Source: Charina bottae (Eukaryota > Chordata > Lepidosauria > Squamata > Charinaidae). Taken from it: a stretch of 64,000 nt of DNA. Of the stretch, positions 34,837 through 44,690 are shown piece by piece. The stretch's first letter is position 1. Each line of letters opens with the position of its first letter. A program made the translations under genes and the position numbers. The DNA is taken from assembly GCA_023362775.1 (NCBI GenBank), contig JALMGJ010000006.1, forward strand, positions 4,363,001-4,427,000. The letters run 5' to 3'. The notes beneath the pieces are model-generated. The model saw only the letters and a program-made list of their open reading frames with translations, did no database searches and was not told the DNA's origin.

Positions 34837-35231
34837 ACCTGAGTTTAAAAGGGCAAGCCAAAAGTTGGTTGCCAGATGCAAGTTTCAGATAAATCTTACC
34901 TTTTAAAGAGCGTATTTTTAAAAAATGTTGAACTTTCGTGTTGAATAAGACTCCTGAGAATACCATGGATAGCCAAGAAAACAAACAAATGGATCATCAA
35001 ACAAATCAAACCAGAGTTCTCAGTCGAGGCACAAAGGAGCAGGCTCAAATTACCCTACTTTGGATAGACTATGTGAAGACCCATCTCTCTAGAGAAGGTT
35101 CTGATGCTGGCAAAGGTGGAAGAAAAGAGGACAACCAGCAGCAATTCAATTACAGAGGCAATGGGTGCACCATTGGAAGACCTGAAGGACCAGGTTAGAG
35201 ACAGATCATCATGGCTAAAATCTATCTAGAT
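34837..35231. other. No recognised feature
   Basis: Unassigned sequence between the BovB and the next hAT-like element. Confidence 0.45.
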
Positions 35232-35610
35232 CAGAGCTTTCCAAATTTTTCATGTTGGTGACACACTTTTTAGACATGCATCATTTTGCAACAGACTCTT
35301 ACAGCAGGGCACGAGGCAGGCACTAGGACCTGCGCAGAATCCTGGGAGGGCAGGTTTGGAAGCAGCAAGGCACAAGGCAGGCACTAGGACCTGTGCGGAA
35401 TCACAGCAGGTTTGGAGGCAGCAGGGCACAAGGCAGGCACTAGGACCTGCGCGGAATCCTGGCAGGGCAGGTTTGGAGGCAGCAAGGCACAAGGCAGGCA
35501 CTAGGACCTGCGCGGAATCCTGGCAGGGCTCAGAGGCAGCAGCAGCTGTGACACGCCCAGACACTGCAGCCGACACGCTAACGTGTCCCGACACAGTTTG
35601 GAAAGCTCTG
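35232..35610 (-). mobile_element. hAT-like non-autonomous element, four 56-bp units (inverted)
   Basis: Same family as 3437-4148, here reversed: cagagctttccaaat at the left, atttggaaagctctg-type at the right, with the minisatellite read as caggcactaggacctg. Flanks atctagat (35224-35231) and atcctgat (35611-35618) agree at six of eight positions, a decayed duplication. The arginine/alanine-rich frames across it are translations of the minisatellite. Confidence 0.8.
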
Positions 35611-35668
35611 ATCCTGATGGTGGCTAAGAGTCAACACCAACTTGATTGAACATAATCAATCAATCAAT
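35611..35668 (+). repeat. Possible RTE-type SINE tail
   Basis: Contains gctaagagtcaacaccaac followed by (AATC)n. It resembles the agtcg... cgactcgatggcac-type tail of RTE-mobilised SINEs, and a similar sequence lies at about 38700-38755. Weak, short and diverged. Confidence 0.3.
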
Positions 35669-36550
35669 CATTAAAAAAAAACCCACAGATTTTAAAAGTC
35701 CATTCACTTAGGGCACAGAACTAAATAGCAAAAAGCAAAAAAAAAGTGCAAGAAGGCAAAACCTATTAACAATTGAACGGGGGAACAAACCTTCTGCTGC
35801 TTAGACATTGATGATAAAAAGAAAATTAATCATTGCAGTGGAAGACACAAGTGGAGAGATTAAACCCGAACGGTGCTCTATTAAGCCTCCCATCTTCCAT
35901 CTTACTCAGCTAAGGTATTTGGAAGGCCTAGCAGCCCCTGATGAGTTTCCACCTAAGAATTTCTAACGTATTTTAATAATTGACACTCTGCTTCGGAAGA
36001 CAGAGGAGGCTTCATTTGCAGTCTTGTAAAGCTGAAACCTGTTTATCAGGAAATCAGCTTAGCTTGCAGCAGCCACTGCAGCATTCTCTTGCTGCTTATT
36101 AATCATAACTGGCAGCAAACGATAAACAATTTGCTACCAGCCACAACTAAACTTTTCTCCACTCCTGATCAATAATAAATTACATTGTTTGCAGCCAAAG
36201 GGGGTCAAAAAGACAAAACCAGAAAGAATGCGACTGAGGTTTAAAGAAGGCAAGAGACGGCATTTCCAACAAAGTTAGGAGGAAAGCGGGGTGACTATAG
36301 ATTGCCAAAATGTAACACTCAGCTGTCATTGCAAAAAGAGAAAAGCCATGGAGATATTTAACGTCAATGCATTTATGGTTTTCTTGAGAGAAGTAGAGGA
36401 TGCACTTGTTTTTACCATCCAAAATTTAAGAACTTTGCACTTTTTAACTCTTTTAATCGAAAGAGTTATTTTTCTTTGAGCTCCTTGGCAGTGGAATTGT
36501 GACCTGATGAAGCATAAGCATCGCTTACTCTTCTGAGATGAAGTGCTAGG
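35669..36550. other. No recognised feature
   Basis: Unassigned. The stretch 35860-36140 is free of recognisable repeats and contains several TTAATCATAA- and ATAAAC-type sites, so it may be a conserved non-coding block. This was not tested. Confidence 0.35.
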
Positions 36551-36640
36551 ACAGCTCTCTCCAACCTGATGCTCTTCCAATTTCTTGGACTACAAGTCTC
36601 ATAAACCCTGCCCAACATGATGATGGGAACTCTCCTGTAA
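36551..36640 (+). mobile_element. Degenerate MITE half (ttggactacaa-type family)
   Basis: Contains ctccaacctgatgctcttcc, ttggactacaagtctcat and a catgatgatgggaactc stretch, resembling the left half of a common amniote hAT-like MITE. No duplication was found. Confidence 0.45.
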
Positions 36641-36733
36641 TGTATCTGAAGTGTACAAGTTTTGGGGAAACTCTTTCAGGAGACTTCTCATTCTAAGCAA
36701 GCCCCCACTCCAGTCACTACTCACCATATAGGT

Positions 36734-36859
36734 CAGTGTTTTTCAAACTTGGCAACTTTAGGTGTGTGGACTTCAACTCCCAGAATTCCCCAGCCAGCTT
36801 TGCCTTTTTCAGGAGTTGAAGTCCACACACCTTAAAGTTGCCAAGTTTGAAAAACACTG
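36734..36859. mobile_element. hAT-like MITE, 126 bp (CAGTGTTTCTCAACC family)
   Basis: Palindromic, starting CAGTGTTTTTCAAACTTGGC and ending with the reverse complement. Flanks atataggt (36726-36733) and acatagat (36860-36867) agree at six of eight positions. The outer CAAACTTGG variant distinguishes it from the copies at 21.7 and 22.3 kb. Confidence 0.85.
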
Positions 36860-36999
36860 ACATAGATGATGTGACTTGATTTGCAGAATTTACAAGTTCT
36901 TCCAATTCCCATTGATGGTTTGCTGACTGATGGAAGTATCTGTGAACATTTGGTATTTTATACTTATTCTCCTGCAATCTTGCTTTTTATTTATTTTTA

Positions 37000-37115
37000 T
37001 TATCTTTATTGTTTTCGGTGTTTTAATGGTTGGTGGTATTGCTTTAACTGTTGTTGTACAATTAAAGTCACGCTGAGCGAGATGGGCGGCCATATAAATT
37101 TGCTTAATATATAAA
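37000..37115 (+). mobile_element. Possible LINE 3' tail
   Basis: Contains agtcacgctgagcgagatgg and ggcggccatataaatttgc, ending in ATAAAT-type sequence. It resembles the gccgccctgagcg... ataaataaat tails of squamate LINEs. No coding part. Confidence 0.35.
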
Positions 37116-38315
37116 TAAATAGTTTGTATTTGAATACTTAAAGCATAATAACTATTTGTGAAAGTCATTTATTCATATCTTACAAACCACCTATCTCTGC
37201 TCACAAAATCATCATCTTCATCATCATCATCAAAATAAATTAAGAAAAAAGAAAAAACACCTTCTGAAGCAAAAAACGTAGGGAGCATTAAATTAAATGC
37301 TGGATGGTAAGAAGAAACATTCAGATGTGGACAACTGGGTCCTGGAGAAGACATAAAAGAAACTAGGGAACTTCTTGGCTTCTGAGTTTTCTACAGATAT
37401 TGTCCCCACACAGGTAAGCCCATGTAGGCAACCATAGGAGCTAGACACTTGATATTTTCTCTCTTTGTAATGGAAGAAAAAGGTTTAAGATACTGAAGAT
37501 ATAATTTCAAACTACATGGTTCTGCAGTAAACAGCCTACAGATGTGCCATAAGAAATGGAACATCTGGACAAGCCCAGGGAAAAAAACCTATGTCTTTGT
37601 GTTTACATAGCTATGCACATACATAGATGCTACATAGTAAAAAGGAAGCAGAGTGGGTACCTTAGAAGTGGATGGAAGATGATAGTGATATTCCGGGCTC
37701 CTGGTTTGCAGACAAACTTTGTCCCACCACCTTCTATCAGGTTGTCATCAGGGTCTCCTTAAAAGGAAGGAAATACATTAGAAACTGAAGTGTTTGTTTG
37801 CAGGCAATTTCAGGTGACTTTTCCTTTTTAAAAAGTCTCCTTTTGGGGATACTGATATGCATAAACAAACGGGCTAATCTGGTGTATTGCCAGGACTACA
37901 ATTTCCCCTGCAACCTGCCCAGGTTACAACCCTATTTAAGATTCTTCTCCAAGGCAAAAACTTGGCAATCTCATGCAAGTAAACTTCACATAACCTATTT
38001 TTATTTGGGCCCAAGTAGATATTAGCCAATATAAGGTTTTAGACAGACAGGTTTTTTTGGCCTGGTGGGCACATTTGGAATTTGGGGAGCATATGAGTGC
38101 TCTCAGAAAAAGTGTGCCTTTGTGGGTGAGGCCAGCCTTCCTTCCAGCCCCCAAGGATGCTCTGAGCCATCCAATTTACCTGGGTTTTTTTCTGACAAGC
38201 AAGCACAATTCCAAGCAACACTATTAAGCTGCATCTAACCAACTTTTAAAAGTTCTAAGAAAATTGAAGGTATTCTAAAAAGCTTTCCTAAAAATTACTA
38301 TGATACTAGAGATTG
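37116..38315. other. No recognised feature
   Basis: Unassigned sequence with no exon or repeat that I recognise. Confidence 0.45.
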
Positions 38316-38357
38316 TTATTCCTCCTCCTCCTCCTCCTCCTCCTCCTCCTCCTCCTC

Positions 38358-38403
<46 letters not shown>

Positions 38404-38405
38404 TT
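38316..38405 (+). repeat. Compound simple repeat (CCT)n then (ATC)n
   Basis: (CCT)n runs about 38319-38360 and (ATC)n about 38361-38405. Poly-Pro/poly-Ser frames through it are artefacts. Confidence 0.9.
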
Positions 38406-38877
38406 TATCATCTTTAATTTTAAAGAGATCAAAGACTGGCAAGACAGGTTGCTTACTGCTGACTATGACTATGTTTCTTCAGTCCAACATGGGCAGAATT
38501 CCTCATCTACTCATCTACCTTTGTATAATCCACAATTGTACAAACCTTTATCCTGTCTCATTTAGTTATCTTTCTTCTAATCCAGATGATATCAAATGCT
38601 TATTCTTGCCTTGGAGGAAAGCGTTCCAACCCATTGGTCATTTTTGTTCCTTTTTCTACCCTTTTCCCACTTCTACGGTAGTCTTTCTCATGGAGAAAAT
38701 CTATCTATGTGATCACCAAGAGTCGACAACAACTTGATGGCACATAATCAATCAATGATAGTCTTTTTAATAGCTGGATTAGAAAGTGTCCGCCATATAA
38801 AGGATAGAGTACAGAGAAAATATTTTATTAATTAATTTGTTCAACTCATTTGCCATTTCAGTCATTTAAGTAGCATA
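38406..38877. other. Unassigned, with a possible RTE-type tail near 38700-38755
   Basis: Most of this block is unrecognised. caccaagagtcgacaacaac and aacttgatggcacataatc near its end resemble the RTE-mobilised tail noted at 35611-35668. Low confidence. Confidence 0.3.
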
Positions 38878-38885
38878 CTCTAGGT

Positions 38886-39730
38886 CAGGGTTTCTCAACC
38901 AGGATTCCGTGGAAGCCTAGCATTCCGCGAGAGGTCACTAGCGGTTCCCTGGGAGATCACGATTTATTTAAAAAATTATTTAAAATGTGGGCAACTTCAC
39001 ATTAAAGAGGTAAGCTTCATTCTTTATTTCTATTTTAAGAACACTGTGAATGCATATATATGGATTGAACTCTATTAAACCCCCCTTCCTATGGAATGTG
39101 TACATGTTCAGCAGAATGTATGAACTGTGGATGCCACAGAAAATCTTAATTAAGGACAAATAGTTAATCTCTTCACAGGAAGGAAATCTTGATTGCATCC
39201 ACCTTTGTTTATCTCACAGAATCCCTGTGAGATAACCACCTAACACCAGACCCCTCTCCTTCTCTTATCAAAATTCCGGGATATTCATAACTAACTTGTG
39301 ATGTCTGTAAATTAAATTGTGGTATCTGTAATCTTTAATGAAATCTTGACCTTTACACTTCTGTTAAATCCTAAAAAACTTATATCCTGTGTGATGTATG
39401 TGTTAGAGATCTGAAATGTATAAAAACAGATGCTTCTTTTGTCTGGGGCGCTCCTTTTCAGAGGAAGCCGCCCCCTATTACTTGAGCTCAATTAAAAGGG
39501 TTATCCTATTTCTCGTCTTGGTGTGAATTTATTTTGGGTTCTTCGTACCAAGTTAAACGTGCTTGGACACGGGACCAACTTTTGGTCCAACATATACAAG
39601 CCTACACATGAAGCGAATATAATAATTTTGTAACTTCTGGCCTATATTTGAGCCTGAATGTGCAGGGGTTCCCTGAGACCTGAAAAATATTTCAAGGGTT
39701 CCTCCAGGGTCAAAAGGTTGAGAAAGGCTG
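38886..39730 (+). mobile_element. hAT-like element interrupted by a solo LTR
   Basis: Left end CAGGGTTTCTCAACC, right end GGTTGAGAAAGGCTG, perfect 8-bp duplication ctctaggt (38878-38885 and 39731-39738). Without the LTR (39061-39592) it is about 313 bp, close to the reverse-oriented sister at 55940-56248 (309 bp). The two match across the LTR site, which shows the insertion point. No transposase. Confidence 0.9.
39061..39592 (+). mobile_element. Solo LTR of an endogenous retrovirus or related LTR element (532 bp)
   Basis: Starts TGGATTGAAC and ends GTCCAACA. A 4-bp duplication tata lies on both sides (39057-39060, 39593-39596), which is typical of gamma-type ERVs or Gypsy-like elements. Internal signals in the right order: TATAAAAA at 39419-39426 and a polyadenylation-like ATTAAA at 39491-39496, followed by a U5-like segment. 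The end contains a short hairpin ggaccaa/ttggtcc. There is no internal coding region or second LTR, so it is the product of LTR-LTR recombination. The limits are supported by comparison with the uninterrupted element at 56 kb. Class uncertain. Confidence 0.75.
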
Positions 39731-39738
39731 CTCTAGGT

Positions 39739-41059
39739 GATGTACAAGAAAATAAGGATTACCAATGGAAATACAATAATATAATATGATATTCCAAGAC
39801 TTCTAGCCATACACATCAAGTAAGACTTATTTATCATGGGGATGGGAGGAAGAAAACAAACTCAGGCACTGAAATACTCACAGAACAAGGAAAGGTAGAA
39901 AATAATAAAACCAGACCTCTTCTTACTGTACATAAATGATCTGGTTGGGGGGGGGGGAATAACAACCTATCATGTGTACTTTGATTTTTTTTAACAGCTG
40001 AATAAGCCAATTTGGTTGTCAATACAGAATTGAAGACATCATCATGCTGAGGCAGAGTAGGATTCTCTGCAGAGCTGTTTTCATTCTCCCTAAAGTCTTC
40101 TAGAGGTATGGAGGAGAAATTTAACTGTGTCCTTTTATTTTTTAAAAAATCTGGCTATAATTACAGATAACAATGTTTCACAATTAAGTCCATAAGAAAA
40201 CATTTGCAACAATTCCGTTCCCTATAAATTTATGTATACACAACAGAAACTCAATGGGTAATGGGGAAAAAATATGTTTGTTAGAAAACAATTATTGATT
40301 CCCAGCAATTGATGCAAGGCACGTTTCCCAGCCTGATTTACTGGAGGCCCCACGTAAGCCTCAAGCGCAAAGAATAAGCTCACAAATAAGGCTGAACTAA
40401 AGGAAACAAGGTGCTCTTGTTTTGCCGACTCGTCCCGTATTAATTGACATTATTGGGAGAGATGGATTTATAATCCATCTCCTTTATAATTAAGTAAACC
40501 TTTACCTTTCCTAGTCATGCTATTTTTCTGCTTTTCCTCAATTCCCGAAATGTTCAGATGACCACAATAACAGCATCTGCATGTTGCGAATGATGGATCT
40601 CAGCAGAAAAAAACATTCCGCAAGGTTGGAATCATCACCCAAATGGCCCTGCTCTTCTACGCTATCCCACACACCTGACAAGGCTGAGGAGACGGGAATA
40701 AAGATTCAAAATGGTGAGCAAAATGGGGAGAATATACAGAGCTTTTAATTCTTAAACTGTCCTCGCCAGGAAGGTACACTCGATCCTCTTGGAGTTCCCC
40801 CTCTTGGACTGATGCTTCCGGCCTGGAAAAATTCATTCTACTGTTCAGCTTAGCATTGGCTGAATTTTGTACCTGAATGGAACAAGGAAGAGAAACATGG
40901 GGGAGGTGCTGGTTTGCTAATAAATACCCATTTGGCTGTCCAAGGGGAGGAATTTGGATTCAGGGGGAAAAAATACTACCAAACAGCTCAATGGAATATG
41001 TGTTGGTTTTATCAAAACCCATAAGAACTCTCCCAACACACTCCATGCTGAAAAACAAA
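39739..41059. other. No recognised mobile element; possible conserved block near 40320-40500
   Basis: Unassigned. At 40460-40482 a 9-bp inverted repeat gagatggat/atccatctc surrounds ttata, giving a GGAT...ATCC arrangement like paired K50-homeodomain sites. Regulatory function is a guess. Confidence 0.35.
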
Positions 41060-43138
41060 GACTGAATCTGACCGAACACAAGCTAGTGTCGCTGTTAAGA
41101 CCTACCTTGTGGCAGCAAGAGTGGCAAAACGTCAATATTTCTCTGCTCTTATTGCATCCGCAGAATGCCGCCCGACGGCCCTGTTTAAGATAACACGATC
41201 TCTTCTAGGTAAGGTGGAGTCTGTGACCCACCTGCAGGGCCGTGCGGAAGAATTTTCTGAGCATCTGCAGGATAAAATCGCTCAGATTCGTTCTAAGTTG
41301 GACTCCAAGCGTGAAACAGAGTCTGGGGAGATGCCGAGGGAACGTCATTACCCGGTTATCTGGGAACGGTTCGATCCTGTTGGGCCTAAGGAAGTGGACA
41401 GGATCCTCCGGATTGTAAAGGCCACCACATGCCATCTACACCCTTGCCCTTCCTGGGTGGTGCAAGCAGCCAGGGAGGTGACATGTGGTTGGGTCCAGGC
41501 AATGGTTAATATATCTCTGGGGGAGGGGGTGTTTCCGGGTGCTTTTAAGGAGGCGCTGGTGCACCCACTACTCAAGAAACCATCGCTGGACCCTACTATA
41601 TTGGACAATTTTCATCCGGTCTCCCACCTCCCCTTTTTGGGGAAGGTGGTTGAGAAAGTGGTGGCGTTGCAACTCCAGAGGATTCTGGATGAAACGGATT
41701 ATCTGGACCCCTTCCAGTCAGGTTTCAGGCCGGGATATGGGGTGGAAACTGCATTGGTCGCGCTTATGGATGATCTCTGGCGAGAGGGGAATGGAGGGAG
41801 TGCGTCCATCCTGGCTCTCCTCGACCTCTCAGCGGCTTTCGATACCATCGACCATGGTATCCTTTTGGGATGGCTCGAGGAGTTGGGGGTGGCCGGCGTA
41901 GTTTTGCGCTGGTTCAACTCCTTCCTCGGGGGCCGGGCCCAATCGGTGGTAATAGGAGATGAAAGATCCGTTTGTGGGGTGCCACAGGGTTCGGTTCTCT
42001 CACCTCTCCTATTTAATATCTATATGAAACTGCTGGGTGAGATCATCCATCATCACGGGATGAGATATCATCAATATGCTGATGATACACAGTTGTACAT
42101 CTCCATCCCAGGTGAGGTAAGTGATGCAGTGGCCGCCCTTTCTCAGTGCCTGGAGACTGTGGGGGTCTGGATGGGGAACAACAGGCTTCAGCTGAACCTT
42201 GGTAAGACGGAGTGGCTGTGGATTGATGGTTCTTCCGGATCCGGGAAATTATCATCGTTGGTTCTGAATGGGGTTGCACTACCCCACTCGGAATCAGTGC
42301 GGAACCTGGGGGTCCTTCTGGACTCATGACTCCTGCTCGAAGAGCAGGTGGCAGTCGTGGCCAGAAGGGGCTTTGCGCAACTTCGTGTTGTGCGCCAGTT
42401 ACGCCCTTTCCTGGATCAGGAGTCCCTCCGTACAGTCACTCATGCCCTGGTCATCTCCCATATAGACTACTGCAATGCACTTTACATGGGGCTATCCCTG
42501 AAGAGTATCCAGAAGCTTCAACTGGTCCAAAATGTGGCTGCGCGCGCAGTTATTGGTGCCCCTAGATCAGCTCATGTGACACCTCTGCTGTGCCAGCTGC
42601 ACTGGTTGCCAGTATGCTTCCGGGTGCAATTCAAGGTGTTGGTTATGACCTTTAAAGCCCTACATGGCATGGGACCAGGTTACATGAGGGACCGTCTCAT
42701 CCCCATAACTTCAAACCGTCCCACTCGATTATGCAGAGAGGGCATGCTCTGGACCCCGTCGGTAAGGGAGTTTCACTTGTCGGGGTCCAGAAGGCAAGCC
42801 TTCTCGGCAGTGGCGCCTGCCCTTTGGAACATTCTGCCCCCAGAGGTGAGGCAGGCCCCATCGCTCCTGTCCTTCCGGAAGAATTTAAAGACCTGGTTTT
42901 GCCGCCTCGCTTGGGATGGGAACGGGAATAGTTCTTCGTGGGGATGGCTGGTGCCATAGAGCCCTTTTAAAATATCATTATCGCCTATTGGATTTTATAT
43001 TTAATTTATTAGTAATTTTAATGATTATAGATGTATATGTTTTTATATTTAGTTATATCTAAAAATTTTAAGTGTTGTATTTGTAAACCGCCCAGAGTCC
43101 CCTTTGGGGGAGATGGTGCGGTGGTAGAAATCGAAAAA

Positions 43139-43172
<34 letters not shown>
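41060..43172 (+). mobile_element. L2-like (CR1/L2 superfamily) LINE, 5'-truncated
   Basis: Same family as 1031-2660 but longer. It enters inside the region between endonuclease and RT (about 41060), runs through ORF2 to 42959, and ends with a 3' UTR containing aaaccgcccagagtcccc and an (AAAT)n tail (43139-43172). No target duplication was found. The tail probably seeded the long compound simple repeat that follows. Confidence 0.9.
41109..42959 (+). pseudogene. L2-like LINE ORF2: reverse transcriptase, single nonsense codon
   Basis: 616 codons in one frame, broken only by TGA at 42327-42329. The minus-strand copy at 1.9 kb has CGT (Arg) there and the sequence here looks like CGA-to-TGA decay. 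Order: linker (LFKITRSLLG), RT N-terminal part (HPLLKKPSLDP, QSGFRPGYG), motif A LDLSAAFDTIDH (about 41817-41852), motif B GVPQGSVLSPLLFN, catalytic YADD in YADDTQLY (about 42075), then ISHIDYCNALYMG and LWNILPPEVR in the C-terminal region, ending WLVP. There is no endonuclease because of 5' truncation. One of the best-preserved retroelement reading frames here. Confidence 0.9.
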
Positions 43173-43174
<2 letters not shown>

Positions 43175-43191
43175 GCTGCCTAGCTCAAGAT

Positions 43192-43237
<46 letters not shown>

Positions 43238-43267
43238 CCTCCCTCCCTCCGTGTGTGTGTGTGTGTG

Positions 43268-43309
<42 letters not shown>

Positions 43310-43310
43310 C

Positions 43311-43377
<67 letters not shown>

Positions 43378-43385
43378 ATATATAT
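43139..43385 (+). repeat. Compound microsatellite (AAAT)n, (CT)n, (CCCT)n, (GT)n, (TATGTA)n
   Basis: Successive tracts: (AAAT)n 43139-43172, (CT)n about 43193-43232, (CCCT)n about 43233-43250, (GT)n about 43250-43268, (TATGTA)n about 43269-43385. It starts on the L2 tail and ends at the foldback arm. Frames rich in Tyr/Ile/His or Ser/Leu across it are artefacts. Confidence 0.95.
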
Positions 43386-43388
43386 TTC

Positions 43389-43495
43389 GAAGAGAATATT
43401 TGTAGCTCAGGGTTGAACTGTGGAGTCCTTGGTGCTCTCTGAGCCTTGTTGTTTTCTTGCAGATGTTTCGTTCCCAGGCTAGGCAACATCTTCAG
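43389..43495 (-). repeat. Single arm of the 27.4-kb foldback family
   Basis: On the minus strand it reads CTGAAGA, T, a hairpin-forming stretch, GAAAC, then atctgcaag and caccaaggactccacagttc. It matches one arm of 27339-27506 plus its outer flank, but with no inverted partner. The core is again hammerhead-like. Confidence 0.7.
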
Positions 43496-44127
43496 ATATA
43501 TATTTATATGCATTTTTTCATAAGGTATCTATTTCATCTTTTTCACCAGGTACCTATTTCTTTAAAATAAGTAGCTTCTCCATTTGGGGCTGTGCAGCCA
43601 GATTACTTCTGGCTTTTGAAATTGACTGCACAGCTCTCAATACCGTTAGGACTTTGATGGCTGACAATAAATTCCTATGTGATCACAGCTCTTACCCTAA
43701 AATAGCGGCTTTTTTATACTATTCAAAATTCAGGAATCCTGTTCTTTGCAGCCTTCCCCATCATTCCCAGAAATCTCTTACACATACCAAGGGGTCTCTT
43801 TTATTTGACACGTCTTTACGGTTCAAAGTGTGTTAGGCCTGCCTTTTACGGCAACCTGAATAGCTTCAAATGTCCTCCAGCTGCTTTTTAAAGGCTCGCT
43901 GGCTTGACTCGCCTGTTAATAATATGGCTCATTAGAGGTTGGAGGCTGATGGAGAACTTAAATTTATCACAAACTTGTGGAAGTCTTCCCTATGCTCTTC
44001 CAAGGGTGGCAGGAGGAGGAGGAGAATCCCTGGGTAAAGTCCGTGGAAGTCCCCACTTGCCCTGCAGAAGACGGCAGTGGCACACCTCTTTAACTCGGGA
44101 TTTTCTTCTTTTACCAGCAGAAACTCT
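43496..44127. other. No recognised feature
   Basis: Unassigned sequence. Confidence 0.45.
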
Positions 44128-44462
44128 ATTTTTTTTAATATAATTTTTGTTGTATAAATTGTTAACAAGATAAAAACAATAAAATATTAGAAAAAGAAAC
44201 AAAGAAAATAAGGAAGAATAGTGAATAAGAAAGAAAACAGAAAAAGAAAAAAGAAAAGATGATAAAGAAGCGGCTTCCGATCTTTTTGGCAGCGGTTATA
44301 AATGCATTTATCTTTTACCCTCTCTCTCGAAGCTTACATCATAATTTCCTTCTTTCCATAAGCTACCCTTTTGAATTTTCCAACCCATAAATCACGAGTT
44401 CATTTTTCTCTTTTTTCAGCAAAAAGTCCATAAGGGGCTTCCAGTCACTGACCAGCAGAAAG
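44128..44462 (-). mobile_element. Probable L1 LINE 3' end
   Basis: On the minus strand the frame from about 44460 reads DWKPLMDFLLKKEKNELVI and ends in a stop near 44370. It resembles the C-terminus of squamate L1 ORF2. It is followed by an A-rich 3' UTR and an A tail whose complement is the T-run at 44130-44138. 5'-truncated. The L1 call rests on the C-terminal motif alone. Confidence 0.5.
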
Positions 44463-44554
44463 TTCTCAAACAGAGGAAAGCCTCAGCTGTGGTGGGGGAA
44501 ATGCATACTTAAATAAAGAACCAAAGCATTTGGAGATAGATGCAAATATATATA

Positions 44555-44690
44555 GCGGCTGGATAGCATAGTGGTTAGAGCGCCGCCTTTGGAGCGGAAG
44601 ACCGGGGTTCAAATTCCGGCTGTACCTACCTTACCAGTAGGGGTCCTTGGGCAAAGACCCCCTAACGCTTCACCTGCCTACCTCAAAATA
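44555..44690 (+). mobile_element. tRNA-derived SINE head joined to an R2/R4-type LINE
   Basis: agcatagtggttagagcgcc (A-box) and ggggttcaaattccggctg (B-box) form a clear RNA polymerase III type head, followed by gtccttgggcaaagaccccc and a caccigcctacctc-like stretch (44655-44684). It runs directly into the LINE reading frame at 44690 without a visible duplication. The cloverleaf is incomplete, so it is not a tRNA gene. It may be a SINE fused to the LINE, or the natural 5' end of the LINE. Confidence 0.7.
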
